From Ignavibacteria bacterium (GTDB lineage: Bacteria > Bacteroidota > Ignavibacteria > Kapaibacteriales > UBA4661), in the NCBI GenBank assembly GCA_013298375.1, contig JAAFHM010000348.1, forward strand, positions 1 to 5,450: a DNA stretch of 5,450 nucleotides, read 5' to 3'. The notes below the pieces were generated by a model. The model was not told where the DNA came from, did no database searches, and was given only the letters and a program-made list of their open reading frames with translations. The translations under genes were made by a program, and so were the position numbers. Within the stretch, counting starts at the first letter, position 1, and each line of letters opens with the position of its first letter. This document shows positions 1 through 5,450 of the stretch, piece by piece.

Positions 1-3000
1 TTGTATCTGTTCAACAATGATCTCTCGGCACTGCCCAATTTCGCATCGGCGCTGGCGTTGGCGAATGTTCGTGTTGAAAATAATGCTCTCTTTTTTAGCG
101 ATTTGGCGCAGTTTGTCGGCGGGACACGACGTTTAACGGAATTTACTTACTCGCCGCAAGATAGCATCGGCACTGCGCAAACAATAACCTTGACGCAGGG
201 GCAATCCACAACGCTTGCCGCCACGACTAATACCGCCGCCGTTGCTCAATTTCAATGGCTACAAAATGGATCACCTTTGGCTGGCGCAACTTTGCGCACC
301 CTCACCCTCACCGCCCAGACCAACGCGGTGAGCGGTCGTTATGAATGCCGAATGACCAACAGCACACTGCCCCAACTAACCATTCTCAGCCGTTCGGTGA
401 ATATTGTCGCAAATATTGTGGTGGTAACGTCCCCCAGCATTAGCGGCTTCAGCCCCGTGAGCGGTGGAGCAGGAACACCCGTTATTATCACTGGACTACG
501 CTTAACTGGTGCGGTCAGTGTGGAGTTTGGCGGCATTGCAGCACAATCATTTGTCGTCAACTCCGATTCCAGCATCACGGCGTTTGTTGGAGCAGGGGGC
601 AATGGTTTAGTAACGGTTCGGACTGCTGGTGGAACGGGTTCTTCGGTGCCGCGCACCTTCATTTTTAGCCCCGCAGTCTCGGCAAGTGGTGTGGGGGCTT
701 ATACCTTCAGCACCGCAGAGCGCCCAACACTTCTTGGGTCGGATGGTGCAACGATTCACGGTGTTGGGTCAGCTATTGATGACAATACATTTCCCAATAT
801 TTCCATCGGGTTTAATTTTCCATTCAGTGGTGGCTTTTTCAATCAAGTGAATATTAGTGCTAATGGCTGGGTTTCGCTTGGTGGTGTTCCAACAAGCGGT
901 TCGACGATATACTTTGCGCCGCTCAATTCATCGGGTGCGCAGGGCGTTATCAGTGCTTTTGCCAAAGATATTCAGTGCGGCGCTACGGGGCGCTTGTTTT
1001 CACGGTTGGTCGGCACTGCTCCTGCGCGGAGTTTTGTCGTTCAATGGCAAAATTTCCGTTTTTACCCGGCAACAGCCTCGCCGAATGCCGATTTTACGGT
1101 GCAACTGACATTAAATGAAGATGGGCGCATTGCGATTGAATTTGGCGCGGCAACGATGCCAAGCAATCTGCCTTTGACAACCGTTCAAGTAGGCTTGCGT
1201 GGCGCGACAAACCTTGATTTTAATAGTCGCGCCGGAACAAACTGGCGGAGTCTGGTACGCGGTGGCACGGCGACGAGTATGGTGAATATCGGCGCGAGTG
1301 CTAATCCTCAAAATCTTGCCTTTACCTTCACGCCTCCGGGCGGTGGAATCGTGCCGCTTGCCGCACCAACCGTGAACGCTCCGACGGCAGGACGCGAGAT
1401 TGTGATAGACCTTTCGACAACTCTGTCGTGGTCGGCTGTTGCGGGTGCAACGTCGTATCGCGTGGAAGTGTCACGCTCCAATCTTTTTGCGTCGGAGGTA
1501 AATTTCTCCAACGTCAATGGTATTTCGATGAGCGCTCCGGCAGCGATGTTTGCTGGTATTAACGCCACCGCGCAGCCGTACTATATGCGTGTTCGGGCGA
1601 GTAACGCACAGCAAGAAAGTGCGTGGTCGCCGACGGTCAATGTGACGGGGCGCTTGCAGGGTTCGCTTCTTTCCATTACGCCAAGCACCGTTCAGGCGGG
1701 GCAGTCGCTGACGGCAGTTATCACAGGGCGCAATACGAACTTTGTCGGTGTAATTGCTGCAAGGCTTGTTGGCGCTTCGACCATCACGGGAACGATAAGC
1801 AGCCGCACGGCAACCACGATGCAGGTTGTTTTTGCGATTCCGCCGACGGCTTTGGCAGGCGCTTATACACTGTTTGTTGATAATGCGCCCAGCACACTGG
1901 CATTATCTGCTCCTGTAACGATAACGCAAGCAATGATGCCGCCCAGCGACCCGCCGGTGGTGTCACAATTTAATCCCGCTGTGCATGGTTTTAGTTTCAC
2001 GAATAGTGGCGGTAATGTTTTTCCAAGTGCGTACTGGAGTGGAATCAACTATACTGCCGCGCCGTACAACACCTATCCGGCTGAGTTCCGCGCAAAAGCT
2101 ACTTCGCCATCGCTTTTTGCTACGTGGGAAGATTGGGCATTATCCATTGGGCGCGTTATTCCGGTGTATGTGAATAATGGCGGGCAGCAAACGCCGACGT
2201 TACAGGCTATCAACGCATGGTCGCCGGGCGGTTGGGGCGGTTCATGTTCGGGATTTGCTATTGCGTCATTGTTCAATTATGCCGGTCCGTACACAGCTGC
2301 GGTTGCTTTTAGCTTATCGCCGACAAATAATCTTCGTCGCCTTATCAACAGTCATCAAACGTATCAGGGATTACAGCTTTCCGGCACGTCCGCCGAAACG
2401 CCAAATCAGACCGTTCAGCGCATCCGTACTGCTTTTGCGAGCAGTGATCGTCGTCAGCATCCTCGTATTGCTATTCGCAGTCAAGACGGATATGGTCATG
2501 CCGTTGTGCCGTACCGCATTGCGACAGGGCGCGACGGAGCGACGAATGACATTCTTGATTCAGTTTATGTTTACGATAATAACTGGTCGCCGCAAAACAA
2601 TGGCTTGCTGTCGCGGTATATTCTGGTGAATCGCACACGCAATACGTGGCGCTATAATTTTGGTGGTATCAATTCGGGCGCATTAGGTGGTGATGCAAAC
2701 CTGTGGTCAGGCTCGGCGGGCTTTTTTGTGCGCACCAATCCAGCTACCGAAATGCCGATTAGCTTTTCCGGTCGCCCACTCTTGCAAGGCGATGATGATG
2801 CCATAGCGCCTCGCACGGAGGTCTATTTCTCTGCGCCCAAGGGCAATGCTGCACAGCCAGAGGTGAGCCTGAGCAACCGTGCAGGGCAGAGTGTGATAAG
2901 TGGCGGCAAAGACCCGTTTGGCAGCGACATTGGCATTGAAGGCGCAGAATTGATTGTGCCAGAGACGGGCAGCCTCACTGACACGCTCCAAGCTGCTATC

Positions 3001-3864
3001 GGTATTTCCGTGCCGGGTGGCTATAATGATGTCTATACAATGCGCTACAGCCAGCCCGCGAGTTTGGGTCAGCATAGCATCGCGTTCAATAGCGGAGACC
3101 GTTTCACAACATTGTTGTCATGGCGGCAAGCACAAGGCGGCAATACGCAGGTTGTAAGCGCTGATGCGGCAAACGATGTTTTGGGTGTGAAAGCCGCTGG
3201 CGCGTTACAGCAATTCGCTCTTACTCTTGGAAAATTGGACGTTTCCAAGCGTGAATGGGAGAATTTGGTACGGATTACCGCAGAAACCGTCAGCAATGCA
3301 GATTCGCTGGATGTCCGTTTGATAAACGATGGCGGAGAGATAGTGATTAACAACTACAACTCGTCAAAACGCTACTCGCTCTCACTCAGTCGTGGCGATG
3401 AGCGCCAATTCCGCGATATTGTGCTGGGCGCAAACGAATCACATATTATCTCGGTAGAAAACTGGGGCGATATTGCCAAAAGTGGCGTAACTATTGGCGT
3501 GGATAAGTTCGTGGACGGAAAAATTGATACTGTGATGGTGATGTCGGCAAGTTCGCAAGGCGATGATGCCGACCTTGATGTCATAACTAGTGTCAAAAAC
3601 AGCGATGCCATTGGGCTGAAGGTCTATCCGAACCCCGCACAGCGCGACGTAACGGTGGAATACGCACTTTCATCGGCAACACGCACCCGCATTGAGATTG
3701 TGAATCAACTCGGACAAATCGTCGCTACACTGCACGACGGCGTACAAAGCACGGGTAGGCAAACAATGTCCTTCAGCCTTGAATCTGTGCCGAATGGTGC
3801 ATACACGGTACGGGTGACTATTGGCGGCGAGCGTTTTGCGCGGGCACTGCGTGTGGTGCGGTAA
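1..3864 (+). CDS. T9SS-secreted multidomain protein with a papain-like cysteine peptidase domain (5' partial)
   Basis: The reading frame is open from the first base to TAA at 3862-3864 (1287 codons). No signal peptide is visible and the first residues look like the end of a leucine-rich repeat (LYLFNNDLSALP, then VRVENNALFFSDL), so the TTG at position 1 is probably internal and the gene continues upstream. Domains by residue: LRR tail 1-40; Ig-like about 55-136 (Trp86 and YEC at 114-116, but no partner Cys); IPT/TIG 144-222; nidogen-like beta module about 224-446 (VNISANGWVSLGG); Fn3-like 452-550 (TLSWSAVAGATSYRVEV); second TIG-like 555-642; papain-like peptidase about 655-910; unassigned beta-rich region about 911-1198; T9SS sorting domain 1204-1287. 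The likely product is an exported, cell-surface or released peptidase or adhesin. Domain calls are by eye from motifs. The T9SS and TIG/Fn3 calls are firm; substrate and biological role are unknown. Confidence 0.93.
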   Translation: MYLFNNDLSALPNFASALALANVRVENNALFFSDLAQFVGGTRRLTEFTYSPQDSIGTAQTITLTQGQSTTLAATTNTAAVAQFQWLQNGSPLAGATLRTLTLTAQTNAVSGRYECRMTNSTLPQLTILSRSVNIVANIVVVTSPSISGFSPVSGGAGTPVIITGLRLTGAVSVEFGGIAAQSFVVNSDSSITAFVGAGGNGLVTVRTAGGTGSSVPRTFIFSPAVSASGVGAYTFSTAERPTLLGSDGATIHGVGSAIDDNTFPNISIGFNFPFSGGFFNQVNISANGWVSLGGVPTSGSTIYFAPLNSSGAQGVISAFAKDIQCGATGRLFSRLVGTAPARSFVVQWQNFRFYPATASPNADFTVQLTLNEDGRIAIEFGAATMPSNLPLTTVQVGLRGATNLDFNSRAGTNWRSLVRGGTATSMVNIGASANPQNLAFTFTPPGGGIVPLAAPTVNAPTAGREIVIDLSTTLSWSAVAGATSYRVEVSRSNLFASEVNFSNVNGISMSAPAAMFAGINATAQPYYMRVRASNAQQESAWSPTVNVTGRLQGSLLSITPSTVQAGQSLTAVITGRNTNFVGVIAARLVGASTITGTISSRTATTMQVVFAIPPTALAGAYTLFVDNAPSTLALSAPVTITQAMMPPSDPPVVSQFNPAVHGFSFTNSGGNVFPSAYWSGINYTAAPYNTYPAEFRAKATSPSLFATWEDWALSIGRVIPVYVNNGGQQTPTLQAINAWSPGGWGGSCSGFAIASLFNYAGPYTAAVAFSLSPTNNLRRLINSHQTYQGLQLSGTSAETPNQTVQRIRTAFASSDRRQHPRIAIRSQDGYGHAVVPYRIATGRDGATNDILDSVYVYDNNWSPQNNGLLSRYILVNRTRNTWRYNFGGINSGALGGDANLWSGSAGFFVRTNPATEMPISFSGRPLLQGDDDAIAPRTEVYFSAPKGNAAQPEVSLSNRAGQSVISGGKDPFGSDIGIEGAELIVPETGSLTDTLQAAIGISVPGGYNDVYTMRYSQPASLGQHSIAFNSGDRFTTLLSWRQAQGGNTQVVSADAANDVLGVKAAGALQQFALTLGKLDVSKREWENLVRITAETVSNADSLDVRLINDGGEIVINNYNSSKRYSLSLSRGDERQFRDIVLGANESHIISVENWGDIAKSGVTIGVDKFVDGKIDTVMVMSASSQGDDADLDVITSVKNSDAIGLKVYPNPAQRDVTVEYALSSATRTRIEIVNQLGQIVATLHDGVQSTGRQTMSFSLESVPNGAYTVRVTIGGERFARALRVVR
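1963..2730 (+). other. Papain-like (C1-type) cysteine peptidase domain within the large secreted protein
   Basis: Residues about 655-910 of the 1-3864 frame. The nucleophile motif reads GGWGGSCSGFAIAS, with Cys749 at 2245-2247; it aligns by eye with the papain GSCWAFS motif. Gln729, Gln730 or Gln735 upstream could supply the oxyanion-hole residue. The His motif is GYGHAVVPYRI, with His833 at 2497-2499, like the papain HAV motif. The third residue lies in VYVYDNNWSPQNNG, with Asn860/Asn861 at 2578-2583 followed by Trp862, like the papain NSW motif. Order and relative spacing (C, then H 84 residues on, then N 27 on) are shorter than in papain but compatible with a reduced bacterial member. Activity is inferred; no propeptide is recognised. 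Transglutaminase or C39-like folds are alternatives. Confidence 0.7.
3610..3861 (+). other. T9SS C-terminal sorting domain (type A-like)
   Basis: Residues 1204-1287 close the large protein. The diagnostic pieces are LKVYPNPAQRDVTVEY at the start, then IEIVNQLGQIVATL, then a Pro-Asn-Gly-Ala-Tyr-Thr-Val turn and strand (VPNGAYTVRV), then a basic end RFARALRVVR. This is the usual pattern of the Por secretion/gingipain-type C-terminal domain, which the T9SS recognises in the periplasm and which is normally removed as the cargo is attached to the surface or released. It implies an N-terminal Sec signal peptide upstream of the window and T9SS genes elsewhere in the genome. Confidence 0.92.
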
Positions 3865-3881
3865 TGTACTGTAAGGTTTTT

Positions 3882-3930
3882 CCTGTCCTACGGTAGTGAG
3901 CGTATCTGCGCTTCTCAGCCGTAGGGCGGG
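3882..3930 (+). terminator. Stem-loop after the secreted peptidase gene; possible terminator or 3'-end hairpin
   Basis: Arms 3882-3893 (CCTGTCCTACGG) and 3919-3930 (CCGTAGGGCGGG) pair over 12 bp with two G-U pairs. The 25-nt loop can add a small inner stem, TGAG 3897-3900 with CTCA 3914-3917. It begins 17 nt after the TAA stop. No T-run follows at once; the nearest is TTTTTT at 3951-3956, about 20 nt further on, so it is not a textbook intrinsic terminator. The minus strand has no U-tract either. It may end or stabilise the upstream mRNA and partly separate it from the lipoprotein gene. Confidence 0.45.
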
Positions 3931-4011
3931 CAGCTCTTGTCCAATTATTATTTTTTCATTATTTTTCTCGGGTTTATCGTGAAAATAACAACGATTCCAT
4001 ACAAAACAGAG

Positions 4012-5004
4012 GTGGGTAAACGCCCTCGCCCTAAAGCCCGCAAAACGGTATCATTCCTGTTATTCGCATTGGCATATATCGTCAGCGCGTGTTCTACGCC
4101 AATTCAGCCCGTAGCGGAAAAGGTCTTAATTCCGTTGCAGGTCGGGGAATTGCGGGTTTATCAGACCGTAGAACCCCGCTTTGCAACTCCAAGCATCATT
4201 GATACAACAAGTTTCTATGCCATATACATTGACCGCGACACCACAATTCAAGGCGAACAGTGGTTTATTTCAGCTGGGGGGAGCGTTGAACGAAATCGTA
4301 GCGATGGGTATTACTATTGGGATAAAATCACGAATAAAGCCGTTCTCTCCTACAAATTTCCGGCTACCAAGGGCGATATGTACAGTGTGCCAAGAACTCT
4401 ATCGGGACGGGATACGCTTGTAACAAGGACGGTGACGGAAACGGCACTCTCGGTGGTTGTTCCGACTGGTACGTATTCCTGCTATCAGTACAAAACGCCT
4501 TTTATTCCTATTACGACTCGGTCATTTGCCCCAGCGGCGGAGATAAATATTGCACCAGATGTGGGCATTGTCAAGTCTTCGTTCTTTCGTGAAAACGGTT
4601 CACTTTTTTGGTGGAATGAACTAATAGCACGGTATCCACCGGGCGAGGGTGCCAAGCGTCGCATCGTTGCACGCTGGACAGGTGCGGCAACAGAAACAAT
4701 CTTTGGCACGACCGTAACACAGGCGCTTGTGGATGTGACCATTCAAAATGAGCAGAATGGTGCATTGAGCGGCATCGGGACACTTAATCCTTTACCTGGA
4801 ACAGCCTTTCAGCCCGATGCTGCCCCTGTGACAGGAACATTTGCTTCACCAATGGTAACGATCATGGTTGAAGAGCCGACAAGATTTCGGAATAAAGGAA
4901 CTATTCGCGGTACTCTCAGTAGCGATATGAGTCGTATCGAAGGAACGATGACCACCAACAATACTCTGAAAGAGTGGAAGATTACCTTGCAGCGCAAACG
5001 GTAG
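4012..5004 (+). CDS. Putative outer-membrane lipoprotein of unknown function
   Basis: Ends at TAG 5002-5004. I prefer the GTG at 4012, giving 330 aa, because it yields a classic lipoprotein signal: basic n-region VGKRPRPKARK, hydrophobic core SFLLFALAYI and lipobox VSAC, with Cys27 at 4090-4092 followed by Ser (no Asp at +2, so outer-membrane sorting is plausible). In-frame alternatives are GTG 3979 and TTG 3937, which would add 11 or 25 residues, including a second hydrophobic stretch; none has a convincing ribosome site. The mature part is beta-rich. An N-terminal half (about 27-206) has PLQVGELRVYQ, VPTGTYSCYQY and IAPDVGIVKSSFF, a pattern I associate with uncharacterised Bacteroidota lipoproteins. 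A C-terminal half (about 218-328) has alternating strands and GTIRGTLSSDMSRIEGTM, lipocalin-like in look. I do not recognise a named family. It lies 147 bp after the secreted peptidase gene on the same strand. Confidence 0.85.
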   Translation: MGKRPRPKARKTVSFLLFALAYIVSACSTPIQPVAEKVLIPLQVGELRVYQTVEPRFATPSIIDTTSFYAIYIDRDTTIQGEQWFISAGGSVERNRSDGYYYWDKITNKAVLSYKFPATKGDMYSVPRTLSGRDTLVTRTVTETALSVVVPTGTYSCYQYKTPFIPITTRSFAPAAEINIAPDVGIVKSSFFRENGSLFWWNELIARYPPGEGAKRRIVARWTGAATETIFGTTVTQALVDVTIQNEQNGALSGIGTLNPLPGTAFQPDAAPVTGTFASPMVTIMVEEPTRFRNKGTIRGTLSSDMSRIEGTMTTNNTLKEWKITLQRKR

Positions 5005-5016
5005 TTATGCAAGGTA
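4983..5016 (+). repeat. Perfect 9-bp inverted repeat enclosing the lipoprotein stop codon
   Basis: TACCTTGCA at 4983-4991 is exactly repeated in inverse as TGCAAGGTA at 5008-5016, with a 16-nt loop that contains the TAG stop (5002-5004). In RNA it would form a hairpin across the end of the coding region. No T-run follows, so it is not an intrinsic terminator on its own; the real terminator lies about 30 nt downstream. It could be chance, an mRNA-stabilising element or a protein-binding site. Confidence 0.6.
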
Positions 5017-5046
5017 TGAGCGAGCGAGTGGACTATAACAAAACTG

Positions 5047-5084
5047 CCTTCAATGCAGGTATGTTCATGCTTTGAAGGTTTTTT
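5047..5084 (+). terminator. Rho-independent terminator of the lipoprotein gene
   Basis: CCTTCAA (5047-5053) pairs with TTGAAGG (5072-5078). After one T/T mismatch the stem continues with GCA (5055-5057) and TGC (5068-5070) around a 10-nt loop. Six T residues (5079-5084) follow the stem at once. It stands 42 nt after the TAG stop and marks the end of the plus-strand transcription unit. Confidence 0.85.
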
Positions 5085-5100
5085 GATGATTGGAAGCAGT

Positions 5101-5338
5101 TCAGAGCGCATTAGGATTGATACCAATATCACGAAATTTTGCCGCAAGCACTCTGTACGGGATTCACTTTCGAGGAGTTCTGCTTTGGTCTTTTACTGTA
5201 TTGCTTCGACTTCAGGAAAGCTCAAATTTGCTTCTGATGGGAGACAGAATATAGATTGCCTACAACAAAAGTGTCCTCGTAGTCAGCAACGACCGATTCA
5301 AGATCGTATTTGGTGTTGGCAATCTTTGTACACGACAA
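5101..5338 (-). pseudogene. Frameshifted remnant of a minus-strand gene (possible Uma2- or Rpn-like C-terminus)
   Basis: Read on the minus strand, three consecutive peptides in three different frames look like one protein. At 5338-5243 the peptide includes SVVADYEDTFVVGNLYSV; that frame hits TGA at 5224-5222. At 5243-5163 a second frame gives LPSEANLSFPEVEAIQ, then TAA at 5195-5193, then KTKAELLESE. At 5163-5101 a third frame gives VLAAKFRDIGINPNAL and a TGA stop. Two frame changes (near 5243 and 5163) and one in-frame stop would restore a tail of about 78 residues. The final motif resembles the common ending LAxKLRELGIDPDxL, which I know from C-termini of Uma2-family and Rpn-type nuclease proteins; this family link is inference, as no catalytic core is present. 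The 5' part is missing or unrecognisable above about 5340. Sequencing error is an alternative to decay. Confidence 0.5.
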
Positions 5339-5368
5339 AACTCACAGAGCAAGATTTCATCGTAGCTA

Positions 5369-5396
5369 GAAAGAAGAAAACCGCTCAAAAAGCGGT
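5369..5396 (-). terminator. Rho-independent terminator for the convergent gene at the right edge
   Basis: On the minus strand ACCGCT and AGCGGT (plus-strand 5391-5396 and 5380-5385) form a 6-bp stem with a 5-nt loop, followed by the pyrimidine tract TTTCTTCTTTC (plus-strand 5379-5369). The U-rich side exists only on the minus strand, so it serves leftward transcription. It starts 12 nt after the TGA at 5411-5409. Confidence 0.65.
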
Positions 5397-5408
5397 AGAT
5401 TGCGGTAT

Positions 5409-5450
5409 TCACTCCTCAATCTGCTCCACTTTTCTTACGGTTTTCAATGA
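5409..5450 (-). CDS. C-terminal end of a convergent minus-strand gene, unidentified (5' part outside window)
   Basis: The last 13 codons and TGA stop (5411-5409) of a leftward frame would encode a tail reading SLKTVRKVEQIEE. The frame is open to the window edge. Support comes mainly from the U-tract terminator placed just downstream of the stop on the same strand; another minus frame, ending in RKKSGAD with a TGA at 5420-5418, is also possible. The tail is charged and probably helical, but 13 residues are too few to name a product. Confidence 0.35.
   Translation of the reverse strand, partial: SLKTVRKVEQIEE

Noticed and set aside
3937..3965. Possible promoter for the lipoprotein gene: TTGTCC at 3937-3942 and TATTTT at 3960-3965, 17 nt apart
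   Set aside because: The match is weak and the stretch is simply AT-rich. The Bacteroidota-type TAnnTTTG element is not seen, so it was not listed as a feature.
5018..5029. Short tandem GAGC-like repeat (GAGCGAGCGAGT)
   Set aside because: Three imperfect 4-bp units are too short to be meaningful.
4809..5147. Minus-strand 112-codon frame overlapping the lipoprotein 3' end and the plus terminator
   Set aside because: It lies mostly antisense to the lipoprotein gene and runs through the plus-strand terminator. Only its first few codons touch the pseudogene region.
5086..5450. A plus-strand frame from ATG 5086 that stays open for 121 codons to the window edge
   Set aside because: It starts 2 nt after a terminator T-run, has no ribosome site, and its product is unusually rich in Cys and Ser with no domain-like pattern. 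It runs antisense to the minus-strand peptides and the convergent gene end, so I take it as a chance or shadow frame. It would deserve reconsideration if it continued well beyond the window.
1..5450. CRISPR arrays, tRNA or rRNA genes, insertion-sequence ends, integrase or transposase genes
   Set aside because: No regular direct repeats, tRNA-like cloverleaf, rRNA motif or transposase-like protein was seen on either strand.

Overview
The window suggests a member of the Bacteroidota/Chlorobiota (FCB) group, because the large gene at its left end finishes in a type IX secretion system (T9SS) C-terminal sorting domain and is built from the Ig, IPT/TIG and Fn3-like modules common in secreted proteins of that group. 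Balanced codon GC and the leucine-rich-repeat remnant at the N-terminus would suit a Chlorobiota/Kapabacteria/Ignavibacteria-type genome, but the species cannot be fixed from this sequence alone.

Layout. (1) Positions 1-3864, plus strand: the 3' part of a very long secreted multidomain protein. In order it carries the end of a leucine-rich repeat, an Ig-like domain, an IPT/TIG domain, a nidogen-like beta module, an Fn3-like domain, a second TIG-like domain, a papain-like cysteine peptidase domain with a visible Cys/His/Asn set, an unassigned beta-rich region and the T9SS sorting domain. (2) Positions 3865-4011: an intergenic spacer with a 12-bp stem-loop (3882-3930). (3) Positions 4012-5004, plus strand: a lipoprotein of about 330 aa with a clear lipobox and no recognised function. 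Its stop codon sits in the loop of a perfect 9-bp inverted repeat, and a canonical Rho-independent terminator follows at 5047-5084. (4) Positions 5085-5408: no intact gene. The minus strand holds protein-like peptides scattered over three frames, which I read as a frameshifted pseudogene fragment. (5) Positions 5369-5450, minus strand: a U-tract terminator downstream of what is probably the last 13 codons of a convergent gene that enters from the right edge.

The two plus-strand genes are co-directional and both encode envelope or exported proteins: one crosses the outer membrane by T9SS and one is lipid-anchored. The stem-loop between them makes one simple operon uncertain. A functional link, for example a surface partner or inhibitor of the peptidase, is only a guess. 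The most interesting points are the papain-like peptidase inside a T9SS adhesin-type architecture, the stop-codon hairpin and the frameshifted remnant on the minus strand.
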